Shown: positions 23,780-29,710 of the stretch, in pieces
Numbering within the stretch: the first letter of the stretch is position 1
Layout: each line of letters begins with the position of its first letter
Assembly (NCBI GenBank): GCA_003482905.1
Contig: DMXM01000015.1
Location: forward strand, 1-29,710
Source of the DNA: Elusimicrobiota bacterium
GTDB taxonomy: Bacteria; Elusimicrobiota; Elusimicrobia; Elusimicrobiales; UBA9959
Direction of reading: 5' to 3'
DNA length: 29,710 bases
The notes under the pieces: model-generated
The model's input: only the letters and a program-made list of their open reading frames with translations
Database searches by the model: none
Told to the model about the DNA's origin: nothing
Translations under genes and position numbers: made by a program

Positions 23780-23785
23780 TATAAT
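23780..23785 (+). promoter_or_regulatory. -10 box of the five-repeat protein gene
   Basis: A consensus TATAAT lies 28 bases before ATG 23814, with GGGAGG (23801-23806) seven bases before the ATG. No good -35 is seen; the inverted repeat at 23739-23761 occupies the region where an activator or repressor could bind. Confidence 0.5.
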
Positions 23786-23813
23786 ATGGAGAGAATATCA
23801 GGGAGGCCACATT

Positions 23814-24983
23814 ATGTTTAAAGTGCCAGTCTTCGCCTTTTTTTCGGTTCTCGCGCTCAATTGCCCCGTTTTTTCCCAGTCTTTCGGCCTTGATTATTCA
23901 CGGCCGGCGGACATCCGCGCATTAAAGGTCTCCGAACCTTCCAGGCCCGTTACGGTCACCCCTCCGGGAGTAACCATTTCCGGCTATGCCACCGAGGAGG
24001 AATTCACTTTCGAGAGAGAAGCGGAAGCCGCCATGGGGGCGCGCATAAATTCTCTCAAGTCGGCCGGCCTGACCACGCTGGGCGGCCGTGTGGTGGAAAA
24101 GGGCGGCGGCTACGGCTTTGTCATCGACTACCTCGCCACTGTAAAAGGCGGGACCGCGCAGCCGCCAGCCGTTCTTATAGAGACCTATAGCAACGGCTCG
24201 ACCTATTGGCTTGAGCGCGACGCCGCGGAAACCATGAAGACCTGCGCCGCTAACTTTAAAAGCGCCGGCCTGCCGGTGCTCGGCTCTTCCCTGTATGAGG
24301 CGGGCGGCGACAAGGCCTTCTCCGTGGATTACCTGGTTAAGAACATGCTGCGGCCGGCCCAGGAGTACGCCGTAAAATTCGAGAATTACACCGGGGGCAA
24401 ATTCACCTTTGAGAGCGAGGCCGAAAAGGCGGGGCCCTCCTACCTGGCCCTGCTCAAGGCCGCCGGAGTCCCGGCCATACGCGCAACAACCTCCAGGCGC
24501 GGGGACGGGAACTACGCCGTTACCGTAGAGTACGTGGTGAAGACCGGCCAGACCGAACCCAGGCCGCAGTATTCCACCGCCCGCTACGACTCAAGGGAGA
24601 CCTTCACTTTCGACAGGGAGGCGCTTAAAGCTTCCAGGACCAGCCTGCCCGCTTTCGCCAGGGCCGGACTGCCGCCGCTGTCCGCGGTGCTGCGCACGGA
24701 AGGCCGGGATTATTTTTTCAGCGTTGATTTCCTCGTGGAAAACATTTACCGGCAGGGAGGGGTCATTCCCTCCGCCGCGATCGAAACCTACCTGGCCCCG
24801 GAAACCTTCACCTTCGACACCGAAGCTAAAAAAGCCATGGATGAAAAAACCGCCGCCTTCAACGCCGCCGGACTCGGGGTCGTCGGATCGGCCGTCACCG
24901 GCTCGCTTGGCGCTTTTACTTACGCCGTAGATTATGCGGTAAAAGCGGGCCAGAGCGACGGTCACGGGCACCAGCCCCATTAA
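23814..24983 (+). CDS. Secreted protein of five ~67-aa repeats, new family
   Basis: The 389-aa product has a signal peptide (residues 1-22, ending VFSQS) and a short linker. From about residue 55 to the end it consists of five tandem repeats. Each contains an FTFE/D-x-EA-like start, a helix ending in AGL/AGV (A84, A151, A217, A284, A352) and a strand VDYLVK-like end (I103/V170/V237/V303/V371). Anchor spacing is 66-68 residues each time. Repeat 2 is the most divergent (STYWLERDA). The unit probably folds as strand-helix-strand. I know no named family with this unit. The tail GHGHQPH is His-rich and might bind metal. The gene has its own ribosome site and TATAAT box and ends in a strong terminator, so it is monocistronic. 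Confidence 0.85.
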   Translation: MFKVPVFAFFSVLALNCPVFSQSFGLDYSRPADIRALKVSEPSRPVTVTPPGVTISGYATEEEFTFEREAEAAMGARINSLKSAGLTTLGGRVVEKGGGYGFVIDYLATVKGGTAQPPAVLIETYSNGSTYWLERDAAETMKTCAANFKSAGLPVLGSSLYEAGGDKAFSVDYLVKNMLRPAQEYAVKFENYTGGKFTFESEAEKAGPSYLALLKAAGVPAIRATTSRRGDGNYAVTVEYVVKTGQTEPRPQYSTARYDSRETFTFDREALKASRTSLPAFARAGLPPLSAVLRTEGRDYFFSVDFLVENIYRQGGVIPSAAIETYLAPETFTFDTEAKKAMDEKTAAFNAAGLGVVGSAVTGSLGAFTYAVDYAVKAGQSDGHGHQPH

Positions 24984-25001
24984 CCAGGATCTTCCGCATT
25001 G

Positions 25002-25030
25002 AACCCGGGCCCCCGCCCGGGTTTGTTTTT
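25002..25030 (+). terminator. Intrinsic terminator abutting the CPBP start
   Basis: AACCCGGG (25002-25009) pairs with CCCGGGTT (25016-25023) around a six-base loop, followed by TGTTTTT (25024-25030). The next base is the A of the CPBP protease ATG. It should end the transcript of the five-repeat protein gene. Confidence 0.8.
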
Positions 25031-25768
25031 ATGGAACAAGAAAACCCTTTCGCCGGTATTAAAACGTACGACAATTACACCCGTCTATGGCAGCTGACGG
25101 GCATTATACTTCTACTGCAAGTCGCCGTCTCGGTTATCGTTTCCATTTCAGGGGACCGCCTGGGCCTGAAGTTAAGCCCTTTCGAAAGCATTCTCCCCGC
25201 GCTGCTCGTTACGGGGTATGTCTCCTGGGCCATGCTGGCGGGCCTTGGCGTTTCCTGGCGCGGCGCTTTTGCCGAATGGAACAGGGATCTGCACGGCGAT
25301 ATTAAAAAAGCTTTTAAATACCTGGCCGGGTATGGTCTCATATTGCTGGTCCTCGTCGTTATTCTTTTGGCGGCCTACTGGCTCCGGGACGGAGGACCGG
25401 AGCACCTGCTGAAACCGTTGGAAGACAAAAATAACCGGGAAAGCGCGGTGCTCGGCAGCGTGGCCGCCGCTTCCCGCGCGCGCCTGCTGCTGGTGCTGTT
25501 CAGCGCCTGTGTGGTAGCCCCGGTGGTGGAGGAGGTGTTCTTCCGCCGCATAGTCTATACCACCCTGCGCCTGAAAAGAGGTTTCTGGTTCAGCGCTTTC
25601 TGGTCGGGGCTTCTCTTTGCGGCCTTCCACGGCGTCGCGGCGCCGCTCATCCTGCCTGTTGGTATCTACCTGTGCTGGATCTACGAGAGGGAGCGGCGCC
25701 TGCCGGTGAACATCCTGCTCCATTCCATGGTCAATTTCGTCATGATAACCCTTAAGCTGTTTATTTAA
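25031..25768 (+). CDS. CPBP-family intramembrane metalloprotease
   Basis: The 245-aa integral membrane protein has about six to seven hydrophobic helices and the CPBP (Abi/CAAX protease-like) motifs in order: EEVFFRR with E167, E168 and R172; FAAFH with F196 and H200; and HSMVN with H231 and N235. The family contains Rce1-like proteases and bacterial members linked to bacteriocin self-immunity or membrane-protein processing; the substrate is unknown. The first in-frame ATG at 25031 directly follows a terminator U-tract and has no ribosome site. The next Met lies inside a helix (residue 68), so the call is kept despite the odd leader. mutL follows 16 bases after the stop. Confidence 0.9.
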   Translation: MEQENPFAGIKTYDNYTRLWQLTGIILLLQVAVSVIVSISGDRLGLKLSPFESILPALLVTGYVSWAMLAGLGVSWRGAFAEWNRDLHGDIKKAFKYLAGYGLILLVLVVILLAAYWLRDGGPEHLLKPLEDKNNRESAVLGSVAAASRARLLLVLFSACVVAPVVEEVFFRRIVYTTLRLKRGFWFSAFWSGLLFAAFHGVAAPLILPVGIYLCWIYERERRLPVNILLHSMVNFVMITLKLFI

Positions 25769-25772
25769 TTTG

Positions 25773-25787
25773 TAAAATAAATCTATG
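25773..25787 (+). promoter_or_regulatory. -10-like box placed for leaderless mutL
   Basis: TAAAAT (25773-25778) is followed by AAATCT and the mutL ATG at 25785, again a six-base gap. The surrounding 30 bases are AT-rich within a GC-rich genome, and no Shine-Dalgarno is present. Read-through from the CPBP gene is the alternative. Confidence 0.4.
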
Positions 25788-27551
25788 CCGGAAATAAAAG
25801 TTCTGTCCGAAGACGTGGTGGCCAAAATAGCCGCGGGCGAAGTCATCGAGCGCCCGGCTTCCGTGCTTAAAGAGTTGATAGAAAATTCCCTGGACGCCGG
25901 CGCCTCCAAGATAGAGATAGATATTAACAAGGCCGGCCGCGGCCTCATCCGCGTGCATGACGACGGACGCGGCATGGACCGGGAAGACCTCCGCCTGGCG
26001 CTGGGCCGCCACGCCACCAGCAAACTCAGCGCTTTCGACGACCTTTACTCGCTGGCCACCTTCGGTTTCCGCGGCGAGGCCCTTTATTCTATTTTCGCCG
26101 TATCGCGCCTTAAGATGTCTTCCCACCGCGCCGGAGCCGAATCAGGCTACGGCATAGAGGGCGAGGGCGGCCATGTTACGGCCGAAATCCCCACGGCGCC
26201 CGTAAAAGGCACCACCATAGAGGCGGCCGACCTGTTCTTTAATACTCCGGCCCGGGCCAAGTTCATGAAGAGCGACACGGCCGAGCGCGCCCACCTGATA
26301 AAGACGGTGGAAGAAGCCGCGCTGGCCAACCTTGGCGCCGCTTTCCGCCTGGTCATAGACGGCGCGGAGATCCTTTCGGTGCCGGTGCTGCCGGGCGGCC
26401 TCTGGGAGAACCTCAAGAACCGCGCGGCGGTGATATTCGGCAAACACGTCTACGCCGGGATGGCCCGGGTTGAAGGGAAGACCGCCGGCATGGCCGTCTA
26501 CGGTTTTGTCTCCAGACCGGACGCCTTGGGAGCCACGCGCGCCAACCAGCATTTCTTCGTCAACCGCCGGCCCGTGGGTTCGGCTTTGCTCCGCCAGGCC
26601 TTTTACCGGGGTTACGGCCACATGCTTACGGGCCGCCACCCCGCCTGCGCGCTTTTCATAGAGCTCGACCCAGGGTCTTTCGACGCCAACATACATCCGC
26701 AGAAGCGGGACGTGAAATTCTCCGGCGAGAACGAGATATTCAAGACCATCTCCAACACTATTTATGAAGAGCTGCTCACAAAGCAGACCGCGGCCGTGGG
26801 GCTGACAAGCCCGGCCGGGGAAAACAAATTCTCCGCAACCGACGTCCCCTCCTACAGGGAGGCCTCCGCAACCCCTCCGGCCGCGGCCGAAGCGGCCGGC
26901 CTTTTTGACCTGCCCTCGCCCGTCCCCCCCGAAGCCGCCGCCGCGGCGCCGGCCGACTGGCGCGGCAAAGACCTCCGCTATATCGGCCAGCTGGCCAAGA
27001 GTTATCTGCTGTTCGAATGCGAGGCCGGCCTGCTGGTGGTGGACCAGCACGCGGCGCAAGAGCGGGTATTGTTTGAAAAATACCTTGATGAATTTTCCAA
27101 AGGCTCGATACGCGTGCAGCCGCTGCTGGTGCCGCTGGAGACGGAACTTTCCCGCTCGCAGATGGAGACGGTGCTTAAATGGCGAGACTGGATGAAGACC
27201 GCAGGCTTCGAGATAGACCAGCGCGGCCCCGCCACGGCTCTGCTGCGCGCGGCACCGGCGCTGTTCTATTTTACCCAGCCGGCCTTCGCCGAGTTCCTGA
27301 GCTACCTGTCGGAAGTCCTGGGCGAGCCGCAGAAAGCCGCCGAGGACATGAAGCGCGGCGTGATAGCCACCATGGCCTGCAAGAAATCCATTAAAGCCCA
27401 CGATTTCGTCAAACCGCAGGAGGCCCTGCGGCTGATGGAAGACCTGAAAAAAGCCAGGGACAGCTACCACTGTCCGCACGGGCGGCCCACCTTGTTCCAT
27501 ATCTCCGCGGCCGACATAGCCCGCCGTTTCCAGCGCTCCGGCACCCTTTGA
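25785..27551 (+). CDS. mutL: DNA mismatch repair endonuclease MutL
   Basis: The 588-aa MutL has the GHKL ATPase N-terminus: IAAGEVIERPASVLKELIENSLDAGA, DDGRGM, RHATSKL and FGFRGEAL. A Pro/Ala-rich linker follows (about 350-395). The C-terminal domain carries the metal-dependent nicking site: DQHAAQERVLFE from D420, fitting DQHA(x)2E(x)4E, then ACKKSIK (531-537) and CPHGRP (563-568). MutL is thus of the endonuclease type found in bacteria without MutH. ATG 25785 has no ribosome site but has TAAAAT six bases upstream. The gene ends 19 bp before an insertion sequence that leaves it intact. Confidence 0.97.
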   Translation: MPEIKVLSEDVVAKIAAGEVIERPASVLKELIENSLDAGASKIEIDINKAGRGLIRVHDDGRGMDREDLRLALGRHATSKLSAFDDLYSLATFGFRGEALYSIFAVSRLKMSSHRAGAESGYGIEGEGGHVTAEIPTAPVKGTTIEAADLFFNTPARAKFMKSDTAERAHLIKTVEEAALANLGAAFRLVIDGAEILSVPVLPGGLWENLKNRAAVIFGKHVYAGMARVEGKTAGMAVYGFVSRPDALGATRANQHFFVNRRPVGSALLRQAFYRGYGHMLTGRHPACALFIELDPGSFDANIHPQKRDVKFSGENEIFKTISNTIYEELLTKQTAAVGLTSPAGENKFSATDVPSYREASATPPAAAEAAGLFDLPSPVPPEAAAAAPADWRGKDLRYIGQLAKSYLLFECEAGLLVVDQHAAQERVLFEKYLDEFSKGSIRVQPLLVPLETELSRSQMETVLKWRDWMKTAGFEIDQRGPATALLRAAPALFYFTQPAFAEFLSYLSEVLGEPQKAAEDMKRGVIATMACKKSIKAHDFVKPQEALRLMEDLKKARDSYHCPHGRPTLFHISAADIARRFQRSGTL

Positions 27552-27570
27552 CGGAGCGGCGACTAAATCG

Positions 27571-27588
27571 CAGGGAAATCGAAAGTAG
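27571..27588 (+). repeat. Left terminal inverted repeat of the IS
   Basis: The 18 bases match the reverse complement of 29693-29710 with one mismatch (G/A at position 5). The repeat begins 19 bp after the mutL stop codon. Confidence 0.85.
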
Positions 27589-27647
27589 ACTTTTAGCTGT
27601 ATAAATTCGGGAATTCGGGACTTTTTACCGGATTCCTGTTTTTTTGC

Positions 27648-27682
27648 TTGACATGCAACACTACAATATAATATATAGTGTT
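27648..27682 (+). promoter_or_regulatory. IS promoter with overlapping inverted repeat
   Basis: A consensus TTGACA (27648-27653) is followed at 18 bases by TATATA (27672-27677); a TATAAT at 27667-27672 would give only 13. AACACTA (27657-27663) and TAGTGTT (27676-27682) form a perfect 7-bp inverted repeat with a 12-base spacer across the spacer and -10. This is a typical operator position, perhaps for self-repression. Confidence 0.6.
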
Positions 27683-27686
27683 ATAT

Positions 27687-28049
27687 ATGACAAAAGACCA
27701 GATCGCCGCATTGCGGCAGAAGATCCGTCTTCTTACCGGCCGGCGCTTCAGTTTAGAGCGCACAGCCATGGGCTTTGTTCCCATGCTGCAGGCCAGCCTT
27801 CTTGAACGGCGCTTCCGCAAGAACGGGCCAGCGGCCTATTACCTGTCCATCCCCAATGCCGGCGGCACCAGCCGGCACCGCTATGTGCGCAAGGCGGATG
27901 TGGAGGCGGTCCGCAGGCAGACCGAAGCCTGGCGTGAGTTTAGCCAGGCGATGGCGGAGTGGGTGCGGGTCAACGTGGAAGTAGAGCGCCTGCTGCGGCG
28001 GATAGGCGCAGGCCGCTGCCTGAAGACCGGCCTTGGCGGTGAACGATGA
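27687..28049 (+). CDS. IS accessory protein, DUF6788-like
   Basis: The 120-aa product begins MTKDQIAALRQKIRLLTGRR. Its middle (MLQASLLERRFRKNGPAAYYLS) and the later HRYVRKADVEAVRRQTEAWREFSQAMAEW resemble the small DUF6788-type proteins encoded ahead of some DDE transposases. Those usually carry G-S-L-x-x-R-x-x-C-G-K with cysteines that are absent here. It is basic and mostly helical, so DNA binding or transposase help is plausible but unproven. The start is ATG 27687; the frame reaches GTG 27678. There is no ribosome site, and the probable transcription start is only a few bases upstream. The stop overlaps the transposase ATG by four bases. Confidence 0.7.
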   Translation: MTKDQIAALRQKIRLLTGRRFSLERTAMGFVPMLQASLLERRFRKNGPAAYYLSIPNAGGTSRHRYVRKADVEAVRRQTEAWREFSQAMAEWVRVNVEVERLLRRIGAGRCLKTGLGGER

Positions 28050-29578
28050 AGACCTGGCAATTATGGCGTGAAGATAAAGCGGCGGTTACACGGCAGCTGG
28101 AAGAAGGTCGCGAGCTTGCCGGGCATAGCAGCGCGTTCGGGGACAACGATCTTATCATCGGATTTCTGATGGTAGAAGGTTTCTGGTCGGTGCTGACGGA
28201 GACGAAAGCCGATTTATTGAAGAAAGAGAACGGTTATCCGCCGAGGATGCTGAACGGCCTTTGCGCGCTGCGCGAACTGGCCGGGGTCGAGCGGATAGCG
28301 CAAAGCGGGAAGGTATTGGGGGACGAGGCGCTGCTTCGGCTGGTGGGGTTTCAGGCCGAGCAGATTGAGACGGCGCGCGCGGACGGCCGCCTGCGAGTTG
28401 ATCCGGAGACACTGTCGAATCATTTAAGCCGGATCAGCGCGGCGTCGGTGCAGCGGAGCTGGTGGGAGCATGTGCGTTTGCTGAAGTCAAAGCGCTGGTA
28501 CCGTGGCGGGGTGTACGCGGTGGACGGCACCGATATTACGATCCCATATGGGCGGAAAGAGAATTACGAAGGTTCGGAGAAACGCGGCGAGGCGGTGGGG
28601 TATAAACTTGTAGTGGTGTTGAATATAGACGAGGGCCACGAGCGTGTAGTGGGCTGGGCGCTGGGCGGGCTGGCGCGCAGCGAGAAAGCGATGCTGAAGG
28701 AAATCTTCAAGGGCCTGCGCGAGCAATTCGGGCGGCTTGGGGACTGGATGGATGTTTTGGTGATGGACCGGGGATACTGGGGCGCCGAATTTTTAGGGGA
28801 GCTTAAGCGTACGGAGGGAGTTGACTATGTCACCCGGACGCGGGATGACGAGGTTGATGTGGCGAGGGAGGCGGACGGGCTGGCGCGGCTTGAGAGCACA
28901 AAATGGTATGAGGCTGTGGAGCAGCACAGTCGGCTGGGGGATATGCAGGTTCGGATGTCCGGCTTTAGCGGCCTGCCGCTTTATGACGGGGAGGGCAAAG
29001 ACCATGGTCCCTGTCAGGTGGTGATCGCGGAGGAATACGATTTAAAAGGCGTGCGTTTGCCGGAGCGTCCGCGCTTCCGGTATGTGACCAGTCTTGAGGT
29101 GGATCCGGCTAACAAGCAATCCGTGCAACAGATCCGCGCGTATTACCGGCGCCGGTGGTCCGTGGAGAACCAGGGGTTCTGGGTATTGACGAAGCGGTGG
29201 AACCTGGATGCATTGGCCGGGCGCAACCTTAACGCCATCCGTGCCCGGTTGAATTTCGTATTGCAGTTGTATAACGCGGAGAACTGCTGCGCGTGGAAAC
29301 ATCCCGGAAGTTCTGATGAGGAATTGCCGCGGCTTAAGCGTCCGCCCAAAGGGGAACGGCTTGGCAGGCCTTCCATCATGGTTTACACGCCGGATGGCCG
29401 GGTGGGGTCTTTTCAGGCAGGGGAGTACCAGAGGCTGATAACTGCGGCGGTGACCGCCGCGGTTGAAAAGGCCACACGAGATGCCACAGAAGCGGCGACC
29501 AGGAAGAATTTAAAAGACGCCATATCGAAGGGATTGCAGGAAGGTAAGAAAATAGAGGATATTTTAAGAGAACTTTGA
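28046..29578 (+). CDS. IS4-like DDE transposase
   Basis: The 510-aa transposase has an N-terminal helical DNA-binding part (1-150) and a DDE catalytic core. Likely catalytic residues are D160 in YAVDGTDITIP, D241 in VLVMDRGYWG and E374 in YYRRRWSVENQGFWVLTKRW. The last matches the Y-x2-R-x3-E pattern of IS4-type enzymes, although the following Lys is nine residues on, not seven. A long insertion between D241 and E374 is presumably beta-rich, as in IS4 and Tn5. The C-terminal 70 residues form a charged helix (EKATRDATEAATRKNLKDAI). It is intact, coupled to the accessory ORF by ATGA, and lies between the terminal repeats. Confidence 0.9.
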   Translation: MKTWQLWREDKAAVTRQLEEGRELAGHSSAFGDNDLIIGFLMVEGFWSVLTETKADLLKKENGYPPRMLNGLCALRELAGVERIAQSGKVLGDEALLRLVGFQAEQIETARADGRLRVDPETLSNHLSRISAASVQRSWWEHVRLLKSKRWYRGGVYAVDGTDITIPYGRKENYEGSEKRGEAVGYKLVVVLNIDEGHERVVGWALGGLARSEKAMLKEIFKGLREQFGRLGDWMDVLVMDRGYWGAEFLGELKRTEGVDYVTRTRDDEVDVAREADGLARLESTKWYEAVEQHSRLGDMQVRMSGFSGLPLYDGEGKDHGPCQVVIAEEYDLKGVRLPERPRFRYVTSLEVDPANKQSVQQIRAYYRRRWSVENQGFWVLTKRWNLDALAGRNLNAIRARLNFVLQLYNAENCCAWKHPGSSDEELPRLKRPPKGERLGRPSIMVYTPDGRVGSFQAGEYQRLITAAVTAAVEKATRDATEAATRKNLKDAISKGLQEGKKIEDILREL

Positions 29579-29692
29579 CAGCTCGCGGCGTTTGTCGCGG
29601 GGATTATTAAAAAAGTGTGTTGAGGCCGGTCCGCTTTCTTTTGGGCCGCCTCCGACGGGAATTTTATCCCCGCAGTACGGCGCGGCAAAAAA

Positions 29693-29710
29693 CTACTTTC
29701 GATTTTCCTG
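29693..29710 (-). repeat. Right terminal inverted repeat of the IS
   Basis: This is the reverse complement of the left repeat with one mismatch. It occupies the last 18 bases of the window. The ~110 bases between the transposase stop and this repeat contain only short hairpins, for example CGCGGC/GTCGCG near 29584-29599. Confidence 0.85.

Larger units (their letters stand above)
27571..29710 (+). mobile_element. Insertion sequence with accessory ORF and DDE transposase (~2.14 kb)
   Basis: The element is bounded by inverted repeats: CAGGGAAATCGAAAGTAG at 27571-27588, and at 29693-29710 the reverse complement of CAGGAAAATCGAAAGTAG, 17 of 18 identical. Partial similarity continues inward (TTTT). 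Inside are a TTGACA promoter with an overlapping inverted repeat, a small ORF and a transposase overlapping by four bases. The right repeat ends on the last base of the window, so the target-site duplication cannot be examined. Both genes are intact, so it may be active. The transposase belongs to the IS4-like DDE group; I cannot place it in a named IS. Confidence 0.88.

Noticed and set aside
26142..27500. A 452-codon minus-strand frame
   Set aside because: It is antisense to mutL, whose motifs are complete; the reverse product resembles nothing.
21115..27551. A single mutS-mutL operon
   Set aside because: A promoter and ribosome site at 23780-23806 and a strong terminator at 25002-25030 break transcription between the two genes.

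Overview
The window looks like a chromosomal segment of an uncultivated, GC-rich, Gram-negative bacterium. A TolC-type outer-membrane channel sits beside MacA- and MacB-like proteins, and many proteins carry signal peptides. Gene content and style (ATA-rich isoleucine codons in a GC-rich genome, short operons, several lineage-specific secreted proteins) would fit a phylum such as Elusimicrobiota. That placement is an impression from reading and has not been tested. About 25 protein genes are supported. I found no tRNA, rRNA or CRISPR array.

Layout. At 1-647 (minus) is the 5' part of a secreted Kelch-like repeat protein that runs off the left edge. From 1226 to 3406 (plus) are an unrecognised secreted protein and a SUMF1-fold protein without the catalytic cysteines. 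From 5111 down to 3442 (minus) is a tight operon: an unknown 121-aa protein, a PduO-type cobalamin adenosyltransferase and the tRNA methyltransferase TrmO. From 5217 to 8044 (plus) are a NifU-C-domain Fe-S protein, a PHP phosphoesterase, a glycerophosphodiesterase and quinolinate synthase NadA (an Fe-S enzyme). From 11176 down to 8041 (minus) are a secreted beta-rich protein, a terminator, a variant FolD, a Lys-rich secreted protein, a GNAT acetyltransferase and a SAM methyltransferase.

From 11291 to 14553 (plus) are a four-module flavin/Fe-S electron-transfer protein and its FAD-dependent amine or amino-acid dehydrogenase partner. From 14607 to 18856 is a complete TolC-MacA-MacB-like tripartite exporter. 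From 18922 to 23694 are a zinc-ribbon protein, a membrane-anchored zincin-like protein with a degenerate motif, a DusB-family tRNA dihydrouridine synthase and MutS. From 23814 to 27551 are a secreted protein of five ~67-residue repeats, a CPBP membrane protease and an endonuclease-type MutL. From 27571 to the window end is a complete-looking insertion sequence. Its 18-bp terminal inverted repeats differ at one position, and it carries a small accessory ORF and a DDE transposase. It begins 19 bp after mutL, and its right repeat ends on the last base of the window.

Themes. Genes overlap by 1-4 bases inside most operons, so translational coupling is likely. Three genes at operon heads (the Kelch-like gene, the 121-aa gene and mutL) have a -10-like hexamer exactly six bases before the ATG and no Shine-Dalgarno, which suggests leaderless transcripts. 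Two genes (folD and the CPBP protease) have the U-tract of an intrinsic terminator directly against the start codon. The best candidates for something undescribed are the five-repeat secreted protein, the HQxxH zincin-like protein, and these start-site arrangements.
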